Source: Microlunatus endophyticus (GTDB taxonomy: Bacteria > Actinomycetota > Actinomycetes > Propionibacteriales > Propionibacteriaceae). From it: a DNA stretch of 64,000 nucleotides. The stretch is from assembly GCF_014646195.1 (NCBI RefSeq), contig NZ_BMMZ01000017.1:1-64000 (forward strand), given 5' to 3'. The position numbers and the translations under genes were made by a program. Under the pieces are notes generated by a model. That model ran no database searches. It saw only the letters and a program-made list of their open reading frames with translations, and was not told the DNA's origin. Shown in pieces: positions 16,578 through 25,213 of the stretch (positions are counted from its first letter, which is position 1; each line of letters starts with the position of its first letter).

Positions 16578-17266
16578 CTAGTCAGCAGCTGTGGCCAGCG
16601 ACCTTTCACGCCACGGCGCCAGGGCGGCGACGTCGTCGACGGCCCGCTGTTCGAGCACCTCGACCGCATCCCGGCCCATCGGGAGCCGCGGTGGCATCGG
16701 ATCGGTGGTCACCGCTTCATAGATCAGGGCAGCACCCTTGACCGGGTCTCCGAGCTGGAGATGGTTGTTCTGCTCGATCCATTCGCGATGCTCACGCCCT
16801 GCCGGCCCGTCGTCGTAATCGGTGATGGAGCTTGCCGTCTGCGCCAAGGACGAGGAGTCGAGGAAGTCGGTCCGGAAGACGCCCGGCTCGATCACCGTCG
16901 CCTGGATGCCGAACGGGGCGAGTTCGAGGGCGAGTGCGCCGGTGATCCCTTCCAAGGCGTACTTGCTGGCGTTGTAGATCGACGAACCGGCATCCGGACC
17001 GAGCCCCGCACGGGACCCGATGTTGACGATCCGGCCGGAGCGCTGGGCCCTCATCACCGGAGCACCGCACGGGTCATGTTGATCACTGCGAAGACGTTGA
17101 GGTCGAAGAGGTTGCGCACCTCGTCCTCGGTCGCCTCCTCGAGTGGCCCGAGCAGGCCACGGCCGGCGTTGTTCACGAGTACGTCGATGGTGCCGTGGTC
17201 GAGTGCGGTTCTGGCGATCAGCGCGCCGAAGCCGCGCGATGCGCCGATGATGAACCAGGCGGACAT
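16578..17266 (-). pseudogene. Short-chain dehydrogenase/reductase, frameshifted and internally deleted
   Basis: Starts MSAWFIIGASRGFG, a proper SDR cofactor loop, but joins directly to TIDVLVNNAGRGLLG. Normal SDRs have about 50 residues between these motifs, including the second beta strands that bind the adenine ribose. After TRAVLR the frame hits a stop near 17058; the remainder (MRAQRSGRIVNIGSRAG, YNASKYALEG with catalytic Tyr and Lys, then to the C-terminus) continues in another frame. Restoring one C in CTCCGG would rejoin them. An in-frame deletion plus a frameshift argue for a dead gene rather than only a sequencing slip. It lies immediately upstream of the GNAT gene on the same strand. 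Confidence 0.8.
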
Positions 17267-17426
17267 GTTGCTCCTTGCTGCCATGGGTTGTGTTGCGTCG
17301 TTTCCGCCATGGCACCAGCCGGAGACGTAGAACAAAATGGGATAGCCAGCCCTGGCAAACCGGCACTGTCAGTGCCTGCTTAGCCGTCCCGATTGCCTTG
17401 GGGTGAGGAAGACTGGGGAGATGGCC

Positions 17427-17867
17427 ATGCCCGACACTGTCCGGGAGTTCCTGGCCTCGCGGCGTACGGCTATCGAGCCGGCTGACGTGGGCCTGCCGCC
17501 GTCGCCGGTGCCGCGCCGCGGCAAGGGACTGGAGCAGGGCCGGGCCGGACAGGTCTCGGACCAGGTCCTGACGGCGATCGAAGATGCGTTGCGCCTCGAC
17601 GACTACGAACGCCAGCACCTTCGTGCTCTGGTGGAGCCCCGTCGGGCCCGGCCTCGACCGGCTCGTCCGGAGAAGATCCGGGTCCGGGCCGGTCTGCGGA
17701 CTCTGATCGCGGCCATGGATCCCACTCCTGCGATCCTGCAGGGACCGCGGTTCGAGGTGCTTGCCTGGAACCGGGCCGACGCGGCCTTGTTGACCGACTT
17801 CGGTGCGATGTTGTTCGCCGACCGGAACATCGCGCGGACGGGCAGTTCATCTCCGCCTATACCGTGA
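17427..17867 (+). pseudogene. MmyB-like regulator remnant lacking its helix-turn-helix
   Basis: The N-terminus (VREFLASRRTAIEPADVGLP) and the stretch LEQGRAGQVSDQVLTAIEDALRLDDYERQHL match the actinobacterial XRE/MmyB regulator family. The roughly 20-residue HTH core normally found between them is missing, with RRGKG fused straight to LEQGRAG. The ligand-domain part (PAILQGPRFEVLAWNRADA, FADRNIAR) breaks off near 17836. After that a different frame reads about 37 codons of another fragment (GQFISAYTVNVGSPSEDR) ending at 17947. It cannot bind DNA in the usual way and is best read as a remnant. Confidence 0.7.
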
Positions 17868-17943
17868 ATGTCGGCTCGCCGTCCGAGGACCGGCTGAAGC
17901 TCTTGATGAGTTGGGACGCAACTTGGGATGCCATGATCGAGCG

Positions 17944-18771
17944 GTGATTCTTCCCGAACCGCTGTGCTCAACGGGTTGCTTCTCGCGCGACCCCGGATTG
18001 TCCTCGGTCGACGTGATCACCGACGGCATGCGGCGGTTGGACGGCACGAGCTTCGAGGTGATCTTCTACAGCACCTGGTTCGATGCCGCGGTCGAGATCG
18101 CCGACCAGATCGCGGCGACCGGAGCGCCGACGCCGGTGCTGCATGCCGAGAAGTCGATCGGCCCCGCGTTCGCGAGCGACTCCGGCCACGAGATCGCATT
18201 CGACAGGTTCGCCGTGAACTGCCGGTTCGCACGGGCGATCGGGGCGAAGCTGATGGTGCTGCACCTGTGGGGGTTGCCTGATTCCGATCGCCGGCTCGAC
18301 CGCAACCTGGCGGCATTGACCCGGTTGCTGGACATCGCGGAGTCGTACGATCTCACGCTCTCGATCGAGACCCTGTTGTGTGCGGTGGGCACGCCTCTCG
18401 ATGCGGTCGTACGCTGCCGGACCGTCGATCAGCGGGCCGGAATCACTCTCGATACGGCCTTCCTGGCGATGCATGATCAACTCGGTGCAGCGGTTACCGA
18501 TGACCGGTTGTGGCCCGGTGTTGATCATGTGCATCTGAAGGACTACGCCGATCCGGGCCAAGGCTGGGGGACGAGCTATCTCCATCCGGGGCAAGGGAAG
18601 CTGGATCTTTCGGCGATGATCAACGGCCTGCACACCCGCGGCTACACGGGCACCGTGACACTCGAGGCACATGCCCTACGTGATGACGACACACCTGATA
18701 CCGCACGGATCGAGGAGAGCCTCGACTGGATCCGCACGACGCGGAGCAGCGCTGCCACCGTAGGCTCCTAG
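17944..18771 (+). CDS. Sugar phosphate isomerase/epimerase-type TIM barrel
   Basis: A 275-residue protein of the AP-endonuclease-2/xylose-isomerase-like barrel family. Expected metal ligands are visible in order: the Glu in LTLSIETLL, the Asp in ITLDTAFLAMHD, the His in VDHVHLKDY and the Glu in GTVTLEAHAL. LMVLHLWGLPDS marks an inner strand. The start is taken as GTG 17944, whose TGA-overlap with the preceding fragment mimics coupled translation; ATG 18028 is a shorter alternative that would lose the first strand. Substrate unknown. It is surrounded by decayed genes yet its own frame is intact. Confidence 0.7.
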   Translation: MILPEPLCSTGCFSRDPGLSSVDVITDGMRRLDGTSFEVIFYSTWFDAAVEIADQIAATGAPTPVLHAEKSIGPAFASDSGHEIAFDRFAVNCRFARAIGAKLMVLHLWGLPDSDRRLDRNLAALTRLLDIAESYDLTLSIETLLCAVGTPLDAVVRCRTVDQRAGITLDTAFLAMHDQLGAAVTDDRLWPGVDHVHLKDYADPGQGWGTSYLHPGQGKLDLSAMINGLHTRGYTGTVTLEAHALRDDDTPDTARIEESLDWIRTTRSSAATVGS

Positions 18772-19571
18772 GGCTTTCGCGAAGGTCCGGCCAACAGCTC
18801 GAACGGGTTGGCAGGCTCGTCCTGGGAGCGGCCGAACACGTGCAGGTGCACGTGCGCTGTCTCCTGGCGCGCGGCCGTACCGTCGTTGGCGAAGCAGTTC
18901 AGTCCGGTCGCTCCTGAAGCCAGCTGGAATTGCGTCCGGACCCTCCCGAGCTGTTGGTGGATCGACAGGACCTCTGCGGGAGCAAGATCACCGAGACTGA
19001 GGACGTGCCGCAGCGGCAGCACGATGACCTGCGAGTCGATCACCACATGCCGAGGACGGATGACCCGAGTGGCATGATCACGCCATCGCTCCTGCGTGGT
19101 CAGTACATCAGGACGGCAGCCGTCGCAGTCACTGTCGGAGGGTGCCGGGACGGTGATCATCTCCGGTTCCGCCAGAGCGGCGGCAAGGGCTGTCCTGATC
19201 ATCTCGTCAAGATCAATTACAGATCGCTCCGACCGCGGAACGGCCATCAGCCGGGACGGTGAGGTGTCGCCGGAGCGGCGCCCGAACACCTGGACGACGC
19301 GCGGTGCTGACTCGATCGGGTCCGGTTCACCGATGCCCGCGGCGTCGGGCTGCCAGTTGACAGTGAATCCGATGCGGAATCCGCGTGAGCCGCACACGGA
19401 CCACAGTGCTGACCGGGACCGGCGGTAGGCATCGAGCAGCTCTGCTGCTGCGGAAGCGTCGAGGGTCTCGTCGGGCGAACGGTCGATCAACGCCAGCTGG
19501 GCATCGGTCAAGGGCTTCGGCGGGACGACCACCTGCCAACGTCGGTTCTGCCACAGCGCCGCCAGGCTCAT
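18768..19571 (-). CDS. HIT-domain protein with an apparent degenerate second HIT domain
   Basis: HIT proteins are nucleotide hydrolases or transferases that use a histidine triad. The C-terminal half of this 267-residue protein has the full signature: GLNCFANDGTAARQ, then AHVHLHVFGRS (His-x-His-x-His). The N-terminal half has a parallel pattern, GFRIGFTVNWQPDAAG followed by VVQVFGRRSG, in which the triad histidines are gone. This looks like an internal duplication with one inactive copy, as in GalT-like proteins. ATG 19571 is the first plausible start. The activity and partner are unknown. Confidence 0.75.
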   Translation of the reverse strand: MSLAALWQNRRWQVVVPPKPLTDAQLALIDRSPDETLDASAAAELLDAYRRSRSALWSVCGSRGFRIGFTVNWQPDAAGIGEPDPIESAPRVVQVFGRRSGDTSPSRLMAVPRSERSVIDLDEMIRTALAAALAEPEMITVPAPSDSDCDGCRPDVLTTQERWRDHATRVIRPRHVVIDSQVIVLPLRHVLSLGDLAPAEVLSIHQQLGRVRTQFQLASGATGLNCFANDGTAARQETAHVHLHVFGRSQDEPANPFELLAGPSRKP

Positions 19572-19619
19572 TCCTCCAACCTATGGGGCGAAGGCGCGAT
19601 GTCCTGCAGGAAGTGCCCA

Positions 19620-19745
19620 TGGTCCCCGTCGGAGTCATCGGGTGTCGGAGCTCGTACTCTCCAAGGCCCTCCGCACAGCGCCGCACCGCGTGACGCGCTT
19701 ACTGCAGGTAGCCATGATCATCCTGGCGGATCGGTCTGGTCGGCA
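19620..19745 (-). pseudogene. Duplicated N-terminal fragment of the DinB gene (direct repeat copy B)
   Basis: A 126-base stretch nearly colinear with 15661-15787. It still encodes CAEGLGEYELRHPMTPTGT on the minus strand but then runs into unrelated sequence, so only the first ~40 codons remain. It contains scattered substitutions, consistent with age and lack of constraint. Confidence 0.75.
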
Positions 19746-19787
19746 GAGGGTTCGCGCCGAGCGCCGATGGTCGGGCAGGATCGTGGT

Positions 19788-20598
19788 GTGAATGGCGAAT
19801 TGGCCGCGCTCGTGGCCCTATGCCTGTACGGCAACAACTGGCTGGCCGCGCAGGCCGACGATCCGCCTGCCCTGGATGCGGACACCGAGATCTTCACGTT
19901 CGTGAAGCGGTGGCGGGCAATCGAGCTCACCGAGCGCGATGGCGAGTCCGTTCCGGTATGGCAGGGTGACGGCATCGCGGCGTGGTTCGCGCACCTCGCC
20001 GGTTCCGGGGTGCGGCGTCTCACCCTCGTGACGGCGGACGATGAGCGCACCGGTCCGCTCGACAGCCGGATCGCGGCCGCCTTCGCCAACGGTGGCAGCT
20101 GGACGATCGCCGCCGACGGGCCGCGGCCGCGTCTGTGGATGTCGCGCTGGACGGTCGGTGATCGCGATGATCCGCAGCAACGGATCTGGAACGTCGACCA
20201 CCTCGGACACGCCCTGCCACGCCCACTCGTCGCCAGCCCCGACCTCGCCGCGGCGCACGCGGCGCTGCACGAGCGGCTGCGTGCTGCCTTGGAGTTTGCG
20301 CAAGCGCAGGGCCTGGACTCCTGGGCCGGCTTGTTCCGCGACGCGCTCGGTTTGCTCGAGGACACCGATCCCAGCTTCGACCACTTCCCATGGCTCGCTT
20401 CTGCGAAAGCTCTCGGTCGACGCCCGCAGGCTCATGGCTGCCGGATCCCGGGCTTGGGTGTTCGGCGGCATGGGCTCGTGGAACGACCTTGGTTTCCCGG
20501 ACGAGGGCGTGGAACAGGACTACGAACAGCTCAGCTCGACTCTCTTCGCTGCGGTCCTGACCGCGATCACCACTGCCACCAACAGCGCCGCGCCATGA
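19788..20598 (+). pseudogene. Hypothetical protein gene with a frameshift near its 3' end
   Basis: From GTG 19788 (AGGA seven bases upstream) the frame encodes about 205 well-behaved residues (GNNWLAAQADDPPALDADTE, FVKRWRAIELTERDG, AFANGGSWTIAADG) up to SFDHFPWL near 20395. The natural-looking C-terminus (LSVDARRLMAAGSRAWVFGG, MGSWNDLGF) continues in the neighbouring frame to a stop at 20598, while the original frame reads into Arg/Pro-rich noise. One base gained or lost around 20390-20405 explains this. I do not recognise the family and infer no function. Confidence 0.6.
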
Positions 20599-20604
20599 GC
20601 TGGA

Positions 20605-21495
20605 TCAACCGGGCCCCTCGCTGGCCGCCGCAAGCAGCGGGACCACCACGTCGCTGATCGGGGTCGGGATGCCGTGGGCCCGGCCTCGTCGCTGGATGAC
20701 GCCGTTGCGGATGTCCCACTCGAGTGGCCGCCCGGCCTCCCGGTCCGCGAGGATGGAGGTCCCCAGGTCGGTGGGGTAGACCTGGAAGCTGTCGATGATC
20801 TGCTCCGGCACCTCGTCACCCAGGACCGCACCTTCGGCCCGCGCCACTTCGAGGCACTCTCGGAGATAGGCCACTGCCAACTCGGCGATGTCCGTCCGCC
20901 GGTACATGCCGGACCGGCGACCGCTGAGGACCATCAGTCCGGCAACCGCGTTCTGCAACAACTTGCGCCAGGTCACCGAGGTGAAATCCGCGGCCAGCTC
21001 GACCGAGCACCGGGTGCCGCCGAGCGCCTGGCGCACAACACCGGCGGCCGGCACGTCCGGCAGGGTCAGCCGGGCCGGGCTGCGCAGCCACACCGAGGCA
21101 TCGGGCTGGACCTGGGCCGGGAACCACACGACCGCAGGCAACACCGGGCAGCCGGGGACGTACGGCGCAATCATCGACTCCTGCTCGACGCCGTTCTGCA
21201 GTACGCAGACGATGGTGTGCGGGCGACACAATGCTGACAGCCACGGTGCCGCCGCCTCGATCTGCGTCGACTTCACGGCAAGAAAGACGAGATCGACAGG
21301 CTCCTCCACCAGGCCGGGATCGGTGCGCACGGGTCCTGGCACGACGATGACATTGTCGTCCTCCCGGAACTCCAGGGTCTTGCGGGCGGTCCGCCCGCAC
21401 AGCAGCGGCGAGCGGCCCGCCTCGTGCAACGCCGCGGCAACGGTCGTACCGATCGCGCCCGGTCCGACGATCGCCACGCTCGGGTGCTCGGTCAC
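20605..21495 (-). CDS. Ketopantoate reductase-like (PanE/ApbA) oxidoreductase
   Basis: A 297-residue NADPH-dependent reductase-type protein. The N-terminal Rossmann loop is AIVGPGAIGTTVAAALHEAG; a conserved Lys lies in FLAVKST, an Asn in VLQNGVEQE, and the C-terminal helical domain has WRKLLQNAVAGLMVLSG. I start at GTG 21495 because CAGGAG lies seven bases upstream; an ATG eight codons earlier would leave only 14 bases before the divergent gene. Whether it makes pantoate or acts on another 2-keto acid is open. Its neighbours, an RpiR regulator and an EamA exporter, suggest a dedicated metabolite pathway. Confidence 0.8.
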   Translation of the reverse strand: MTEHPSVAIVGPGAIGTTVAAALHEAGRSPLLCGRTARKTLEFREDDNVIVVPGPVRTDPGLVEEPVDLVFLAVKSTQIEAAAPWLSALCRPHTIVCVLQNGVEQESMIAPYVPGCPVLPAVVWFPAQVQPDASVWLRSPARLTLPDVPAAGVVRQALGGTRCSVELAADFTSVTWRKLLQNAVAGLMVLSGRRSGMYRRTDIAELAVAYLRECLEVARAEGAVLGDEVPEQIIDSFQVYPTDLGTSILADREAGRPLEWDIRNGVIQRRGRAHGIPTPISDVVVPLLAAASEGPG

Positions 21496-21532
21496 GGTCA
21501 ACTCCTGAGGGCTGGTCACGCCGGTAGGTTAT

Positions 21533-21543
21533 CGTGTTACACG
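21533..21543. promoter_or_regulatory. Short perfect inverted repeat at the RpiR start
   Basis: CGTGT-T-ACACG lies over the first codons of the RpiR gene and just beyond the divergent PanE-like start. Its position fits an autoregulatory operator, but it is short and could be chance. Confidence 0.3.
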
Positions 21544-22427
21544 TGAACGGGGACAGCGGTAATGACATTTCGGATCCGGGCGGTCTGCTGACCAGATGGC
21601 TTGGGACCGTCCAGGCCCGCAGCGGGGACCTCGCCGCGAGCGAGGCGAAGGTCGTGGATCTGCTGCTGACCGATCCGCTGTTCGTCGGCACCAGCACCAC
21701 CGCCCAGGTCGCGGCCCGCGCCGGCGTCTCCGCCCCGAGTGTCGTCCGTGCCGCACGCGCCATCGGATTCAACGGCTTCACCGAACTCAAGCTCGAGATT
21801 GCCCGGGCCCGCGGCACGACCGAGTTCTTCGTTCCGTCCCAGGCACTCGCCTCTGACGCGTCGACGGCAGCCGTGCTCGAGGCCTCGATTCGCACCGGGG
21901 CTGATGCGCTCACCGCGCTCGGCGGTGCGCTGGACCTCAGCGCCCTGGACGAGGCGGTCCGCGCGGTCGACCGGGCCAGCCAGGTGATCATCACTGGTGC
22001 CGGCACCTCTGCGGCGGTCGCGGCGGATGCGGTCTTCCGCCTCCGGGCACTCGGTGTGAAGACCCTCAACATCTCCGACCACGAGTCCGCCATGATCGCG
22101 ATGCGGCTCCTCGGATCAGACGATGTCGTGATCGCGGTCAGCTCGACCGGCCGCACGTCATCGACCCTCAGCGTCGCCGACGCCGGCAGTTCCGCGGGAG
22201 CGACGCTGATCGCGATCACCAACCAGTACGACACCCCGCTCGCGACCCTCGCCGACATCGCGCTCGTCGTCGGAGGGGCGCCGCTGCCGACCCAGATGGC
22301 CGCGGCCGGAAGTCGCCTCGCCCAATTGGTCGTCATCGACGCGTTGGCAGCCGCCCTCGCGCTCCGCGACCCGGAACGCGGTCGGCTGGCCGAGCAGGCG
22401 AGCATCGACCTGCCGGACATCTCCTGA
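21534..22427 (+). CDS. RpiR/MurR-family regulator with SIS domain
   Basis: A 297-residue regulator. Residues about 20-95 are the RpiR helix-turn-helix (LAASEAKVVDLLLTDPLF, TTAQVAARAGVSAPSVVRAARAIGFNGFTELK). Residues about 135-270 are a SIS sugar-phosphate-binding fold (QVIITGAGTSAAVAADAVF, VVIAVSSTGRTSST). The GTG start is at 21534, or possibly 21543. Its stop overlaps the EamA start, so regulator and transporter are coupled. RpiR proteins usually sense phosphosugars, so a sugar-linked effector is likely but unproven. Confidence 0.87.
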   Translation: MLHVNGDSGNDISDPGGLLTRWLGTVQARSGDLAASEAKVVDLLLTDPLFVGTSTTAQVAARAGVSAPSVVRAARAIGFNGFTELKLEIARARGTTEFFVPSQALASDASTAAVLEASIRTGADALTALGGALDLSALDEAVRAVDRASQVIITGAGTSAAVAADAVFRLRALGVKTLNISDHESAMIAMRLLGSDDVVIAVSSTGRTSSTLSVADAGSSAGATLIAITNQYDTPLATLADIALVVGGAPLPTQMAAAGSRLAQLVVIDALAAALALRDPERGRLAEQASIDLPDIS

Positions 22428-23290
22428 TGCATCCGGGCACGATTGCGATCGTCCTGGTGGCGGCCGTCGCCCACGCCATCTGGAACACGGTGTCGAAATA
22501 CAAGCGCGGCGACACGCTCGTGTTCGTCTGGGCCTACACCTGCGCAGCAGCGCTGCTGTGTGTCCCGGTCGGGATCATCCCGGTGATCACCGGCATCCAA
22601 ACCCTCAGCTGGTCGCTCGTCGTTGGTTCGGTCGTATCGGCGGTCTTGCACGTGGTCTACTCCCTGACGCTGCAGACCGGCTACGACCGGTCCGATCTCG
22701 GTGTCGTCTATCCGGTCGCGCGGGGCACCGGGCCGGTCCTGACGATGCTGTTCGCGATCATGGTCCTCGGGGAGCAGCTGACCCCGATCGTGATCATCGG
22801 TGCAGTCGCGGTCGTGGTGGGCATCGTCGTTGTCGCCGGCAACCCGTTCCGGGGCGGCCAGCGTCGACCGCTCCAGGGCGTGTCGTGGGGTGTGATCACG
22901 GGCGCGGCGATCGCGGGCTACACCTTGTGGGACAACCACTCTGTCACGACCCTGCACCTGGAACCGGTGACCTATTTCACCGGCACGTTCCTGCTCCAGG
23001 GGCTGATGCTGACTCCGCGTGCGCTCCGCCGGCGGGACCAGATCCCCACGGTCGTCCGTACGAACGCAGCACCGATCCTGATCATCGCGGTGTTCTCCCC
23101 GCTGGCCTACATCCTCGTGCTGACAGCGATGCAGACCGCTCCCGTCGCCCTGGTCGCGCCGCTGCGGGAATCCTCGATCGTGGTCGGATCGCTGCTGGCC
23201 TGGTGGCTGTTCGGCGAGGGACATCTCGCCCGCCGCATCATCGGCGCTGTGGTCGTGCTGGCCGGTATCGCGGCGATCAGCCTCGGATGA
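22427..23290 (+). CDS. EamA/DMT-superfamily transporter
   Basis: A 287-residue inner-membrane protein with about ten hydrophobic helices in two EamA repeats. Repeat 1 runs from IAIVLVAAVAHAIWNTVSK to LTPIVIIGAVAVVVG; repeat 2 runs from GVITGAAIAGYTLWDN to IIGAVVVLAGIAAISLG. SVVSAVLHVVYSLTLQTGY and PLRESSIVVGSLLAWWLFGE are typical EamA signatures. It starts inside the RpiR stop (TGATG). It probably exports a metabolite; the substrate is unknown. Confidence 0.87.
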   Translation: MHPGTIAIVLVAAVAHAIWNTVSKYKRGDTLVFVWAYTCAAALLCVPVGIIPVITGIQTLSWSLVVGSVVSAVLHVVYSLTLQTGYDRSDLGVVYPVARGTGPVLTMLFAIMVLGEQLTPIVIIGAVAVVVGIVVVAGNPFRGGQRRPLQGVSWGVITGAAIAGYTLWDNHSVTTLHLEPVTYFTGTFLLQGLMLTPRALRRRDQIPTVVRTNAAPILIIAVFSPLAYILVLTAMQTAPVALVAPLRESSIVVGSLLAWWLFGEGHLARRIIGAVVVLAGIAAISLG

Positions 23291-23331
23291 GATCCGAGCG
23301 AACGCGACCTGATCGGGCGGCCGGCCACGGT

Positions 23332-24042
23332 CTAATGATCAACCGCGTGTTCGGCGGTGGCAATGGCCGACCAACGCGCCGGATCCGCCCCGACCACGAC
23401 CACAGCGGACCCGCCGGTGACCACAGGTTCGATCAGTGCCCGGGCGATCGTCGCCCAGGGATCAGAGGCCGGCTCGGGCCCGACCAGCCGGCGTACGGCA
23501 TCCCCGCCGGCGCCCGCGACCACCTGGACCTGGCTGAGCCGGCGCTCGCCGTCGCGCCACGCCGGGTCCTCGGGCGACGGATGCGGACCGGTGAAGCTGT
23601 CCGGAAACGTACGAACCTCCACGCCGTAGTCGAGCACCCCGGCCGGCAGTGCGGAGCTGAAACCCAGGCCGAAGGGGTGCAGGCTGCAGGCGATCGTCTC
23701 GGTCGGCCCTGGCTGCGGATCGTCGGGGCCGACGACCTCGGCGGCCACCTCGTCGTCCGGGTCCAGGGTGACCACGCCGCGTGCCCGCCAGATGGCCGCC
23801 ACCCAGACCAGGGTGACCCAGTGGGCCGGATGAGCGCTCGCCAACGTCAGCCGTACGCGATCGCCCGGCTCGAGCAGGATCTCGTCAGTCAGCAGGCCGG
23901 CGGTCTTGTCCACCCAGTTGGCGAACGAGATGCCCGACAGTTCGACGCGTTCGCCGCGCGATTCGTCGTAGTAGGTGATCAGCGGCACCGAACCGGATCG
24001 TGCGTTACGGCGCTGCAACTGGGCGGTGAAAACTTCGGTCAC
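23332..24042 (-). CDS. TIGR03089 family protein
   Basis: A 236-residue protein resembling the N-terminal part of AMP-binding (acyl-CoA synthetase) enzymes: PLITYYDESRGERVELSG, FANWVDKTAGLLTDE, PGDRVRLTLASAHPAHWV. It lacks the adenylate-forming core motifs. Actinobacteria keep this family beside LCP, glycosyltransferase and mannose-1-phosphate guanylyltransferase genes, as here. Its role is unknown. It is divergent from manC across 86 bases. Confidence 0.85.
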   Translation of the reverse strand: MTEVFTAQLQRRNARSGSVPLITYYDESRGERVELSGISFANWVDKTAGLLTDEILLEPGDRVRLTLASAHPAHWVTLVWVAAIWRARGVVTLDPDDEVAAEVVGPDDPQPGPTETIACSLHPFGLGFSSALPAGVLDYGVEVRTFPDSFTGPHPSPEDPAWRDGERRLSQVQVVAGAGGDAVRRLVGPEPASDPWATIARALIEPVVTGGSAVVVVGADPARWSAIATAEHAVDH

Positions 24043-24128
24043 CCGGCGATGGTGTCAGACGTGATGTCGGGCTCATCACGTGCACCGAACTGGCGCAGAC
24101 CCCGGGTCGGCCCTCTACTCTGGCGGTC

Positions 24129-25208
24129 ATGCGTTATGTGGTCATTGTCGCCGGTGGGTCCGGAACGCGGTTGTGGCCGTTGTCCCGGCAGGGCACTCCC
24201 AAGCAGCTGCTGAACCTGGTCAACGGCAAGACCCTGTTGCGGATCGCGTACGAGCGGATCCAGGGTCTGGTGCCCGACGAGCAGGTGCTCGTGTGCACCG
24301 GCTCCGAATTCGGTGACGCCATCCATGCCGAGCTGCCGGAGATCCCGCGGGAGAATATCCTCGGCGAACCGGTCGGTCGCGACACGCTGAATGCGGTCGC
24401 GTTCCCGGCGGCCGTGCTCGCCCGGCGCGATCCCGATGCGGTGATGGCGTCGGTGACCTCGGACCAGATCATGAATCCGGTGTCGACCCTGCGCGCGGCG
24501 CTGCAGAAGGCGTTCCGGCTCGCCGAGACACACGCCGATTCGCTGATCACCTTCGGCGTCGTGCCGACCACACCGCACACCGGTTTCGGCTATCTGCAGC
24601 GCGGGCCGGCGCTGGCCGGTCACGGCGACGTGTCGATGGTCGCCAGTTTCACCGAGAAACCGGACCGGGAGACCGCCGAGAGTTATCTGGCCTCGGGGCG
24701 GTATTGGTGGAATTCGGGCATGTTCGTCTGGCGGGTCGCCACTTTTCTTGATCAACTGCGGCAATTGCGGCCGGACGCGTACGACATTCTCGAGACGATC
24801 GCCGACGATCCGTCCCGGCGCGATGATCTCTATCCGCAGCTGCCCAAGATCAGCGTCGACTACGCGGTGATGGAGCCGGTCTCGCGCGGCGAAGGCACCG
24901 CCCAGGTGCTGGCCGTACGACTCCCGATCACCTGGCACGACGTCGGCGGGTTCGAGGCGCTCAGCACGCAGCTGCCGCGTGATCACGCCGGCAACGCCAC
25001 CACCGGGCATAGCGTGCTGGTGGACAGTTCCGACAATGTCGTGATCAACACCGACGAGGACGGCCGGGTGGTCGCGGTGGTCGGGTTGTCCGGGACCGTG
25101 ATCGTCCAGACGCCGCAGGTGACCCTGGTCTGCCCGATGAGCGAGGCCGAGCGGATCAAGGAGCTGGTCGCCGAGGTCACGGAGCGGATGGGCACCTCGT
25201 ACGCCTAG
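24129..25208 (+). CDS. manC: Mannose-1-phosphate guanylyltransferase
   Basis: It makes GDP-mannose from mannose-1-phosphate and GTP for glycolipids and surface glycans. The 359-residue protein begins YVVIVAGGSGTRLWPLSRQ, the nucleotidyltransferase signature. NILGEPVGRDTLNAVAFPA, FGVVPTTPHTGFGYL, FTEKPDRETAESYL and GRYWWNSGMFVW follow as in ManC. ITWHDVGGFEALS and a beta-helix-like C-terminus end the protein, and the isomerase domain of bifunctional versions is absent. The ATG at 24129 is the clear start. Confidence 0.93.
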   Translation: MRYVVIVAGGSGTRLWPLSRQGTPKQLLNLVNGKTLLRIAYERIQGLVPDEQVLVCTGSEFGDAIHAELPEIPRENILGEPVGRDTLNAVAFPAAVLARRDPDAVMASVTSDQIMNPVSTLRAALQKAFRLAETHADSLITFGVVPTTPHTGFGYLQRGPALAGHGDVSMVASFTEKPDRETAESYLASGRYWWNSGMFVWRVATFLDQLRQLRPDAYDILETIADDPSRRDDLYPQLPKISVDYAVMEPVSRGEGTAQVLAVRLPITWHDVGGFEALSTQLPRDHAGNATTGHSVLVDSSDNVVINTDEDGRVVAVVGLSGTVIVQTPQVTLVCPMSEAERIKELVAEVTERMGTSYA

Positions 25209-25213
25209 CACTG

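Noticed and set aside
20816-23224. An 802-codon minus-strand frame across the reductase, RpiR and EamA genes
   Set aside because: It crosses three genes with strong motifs in other frames and has biased, motif-free composition.
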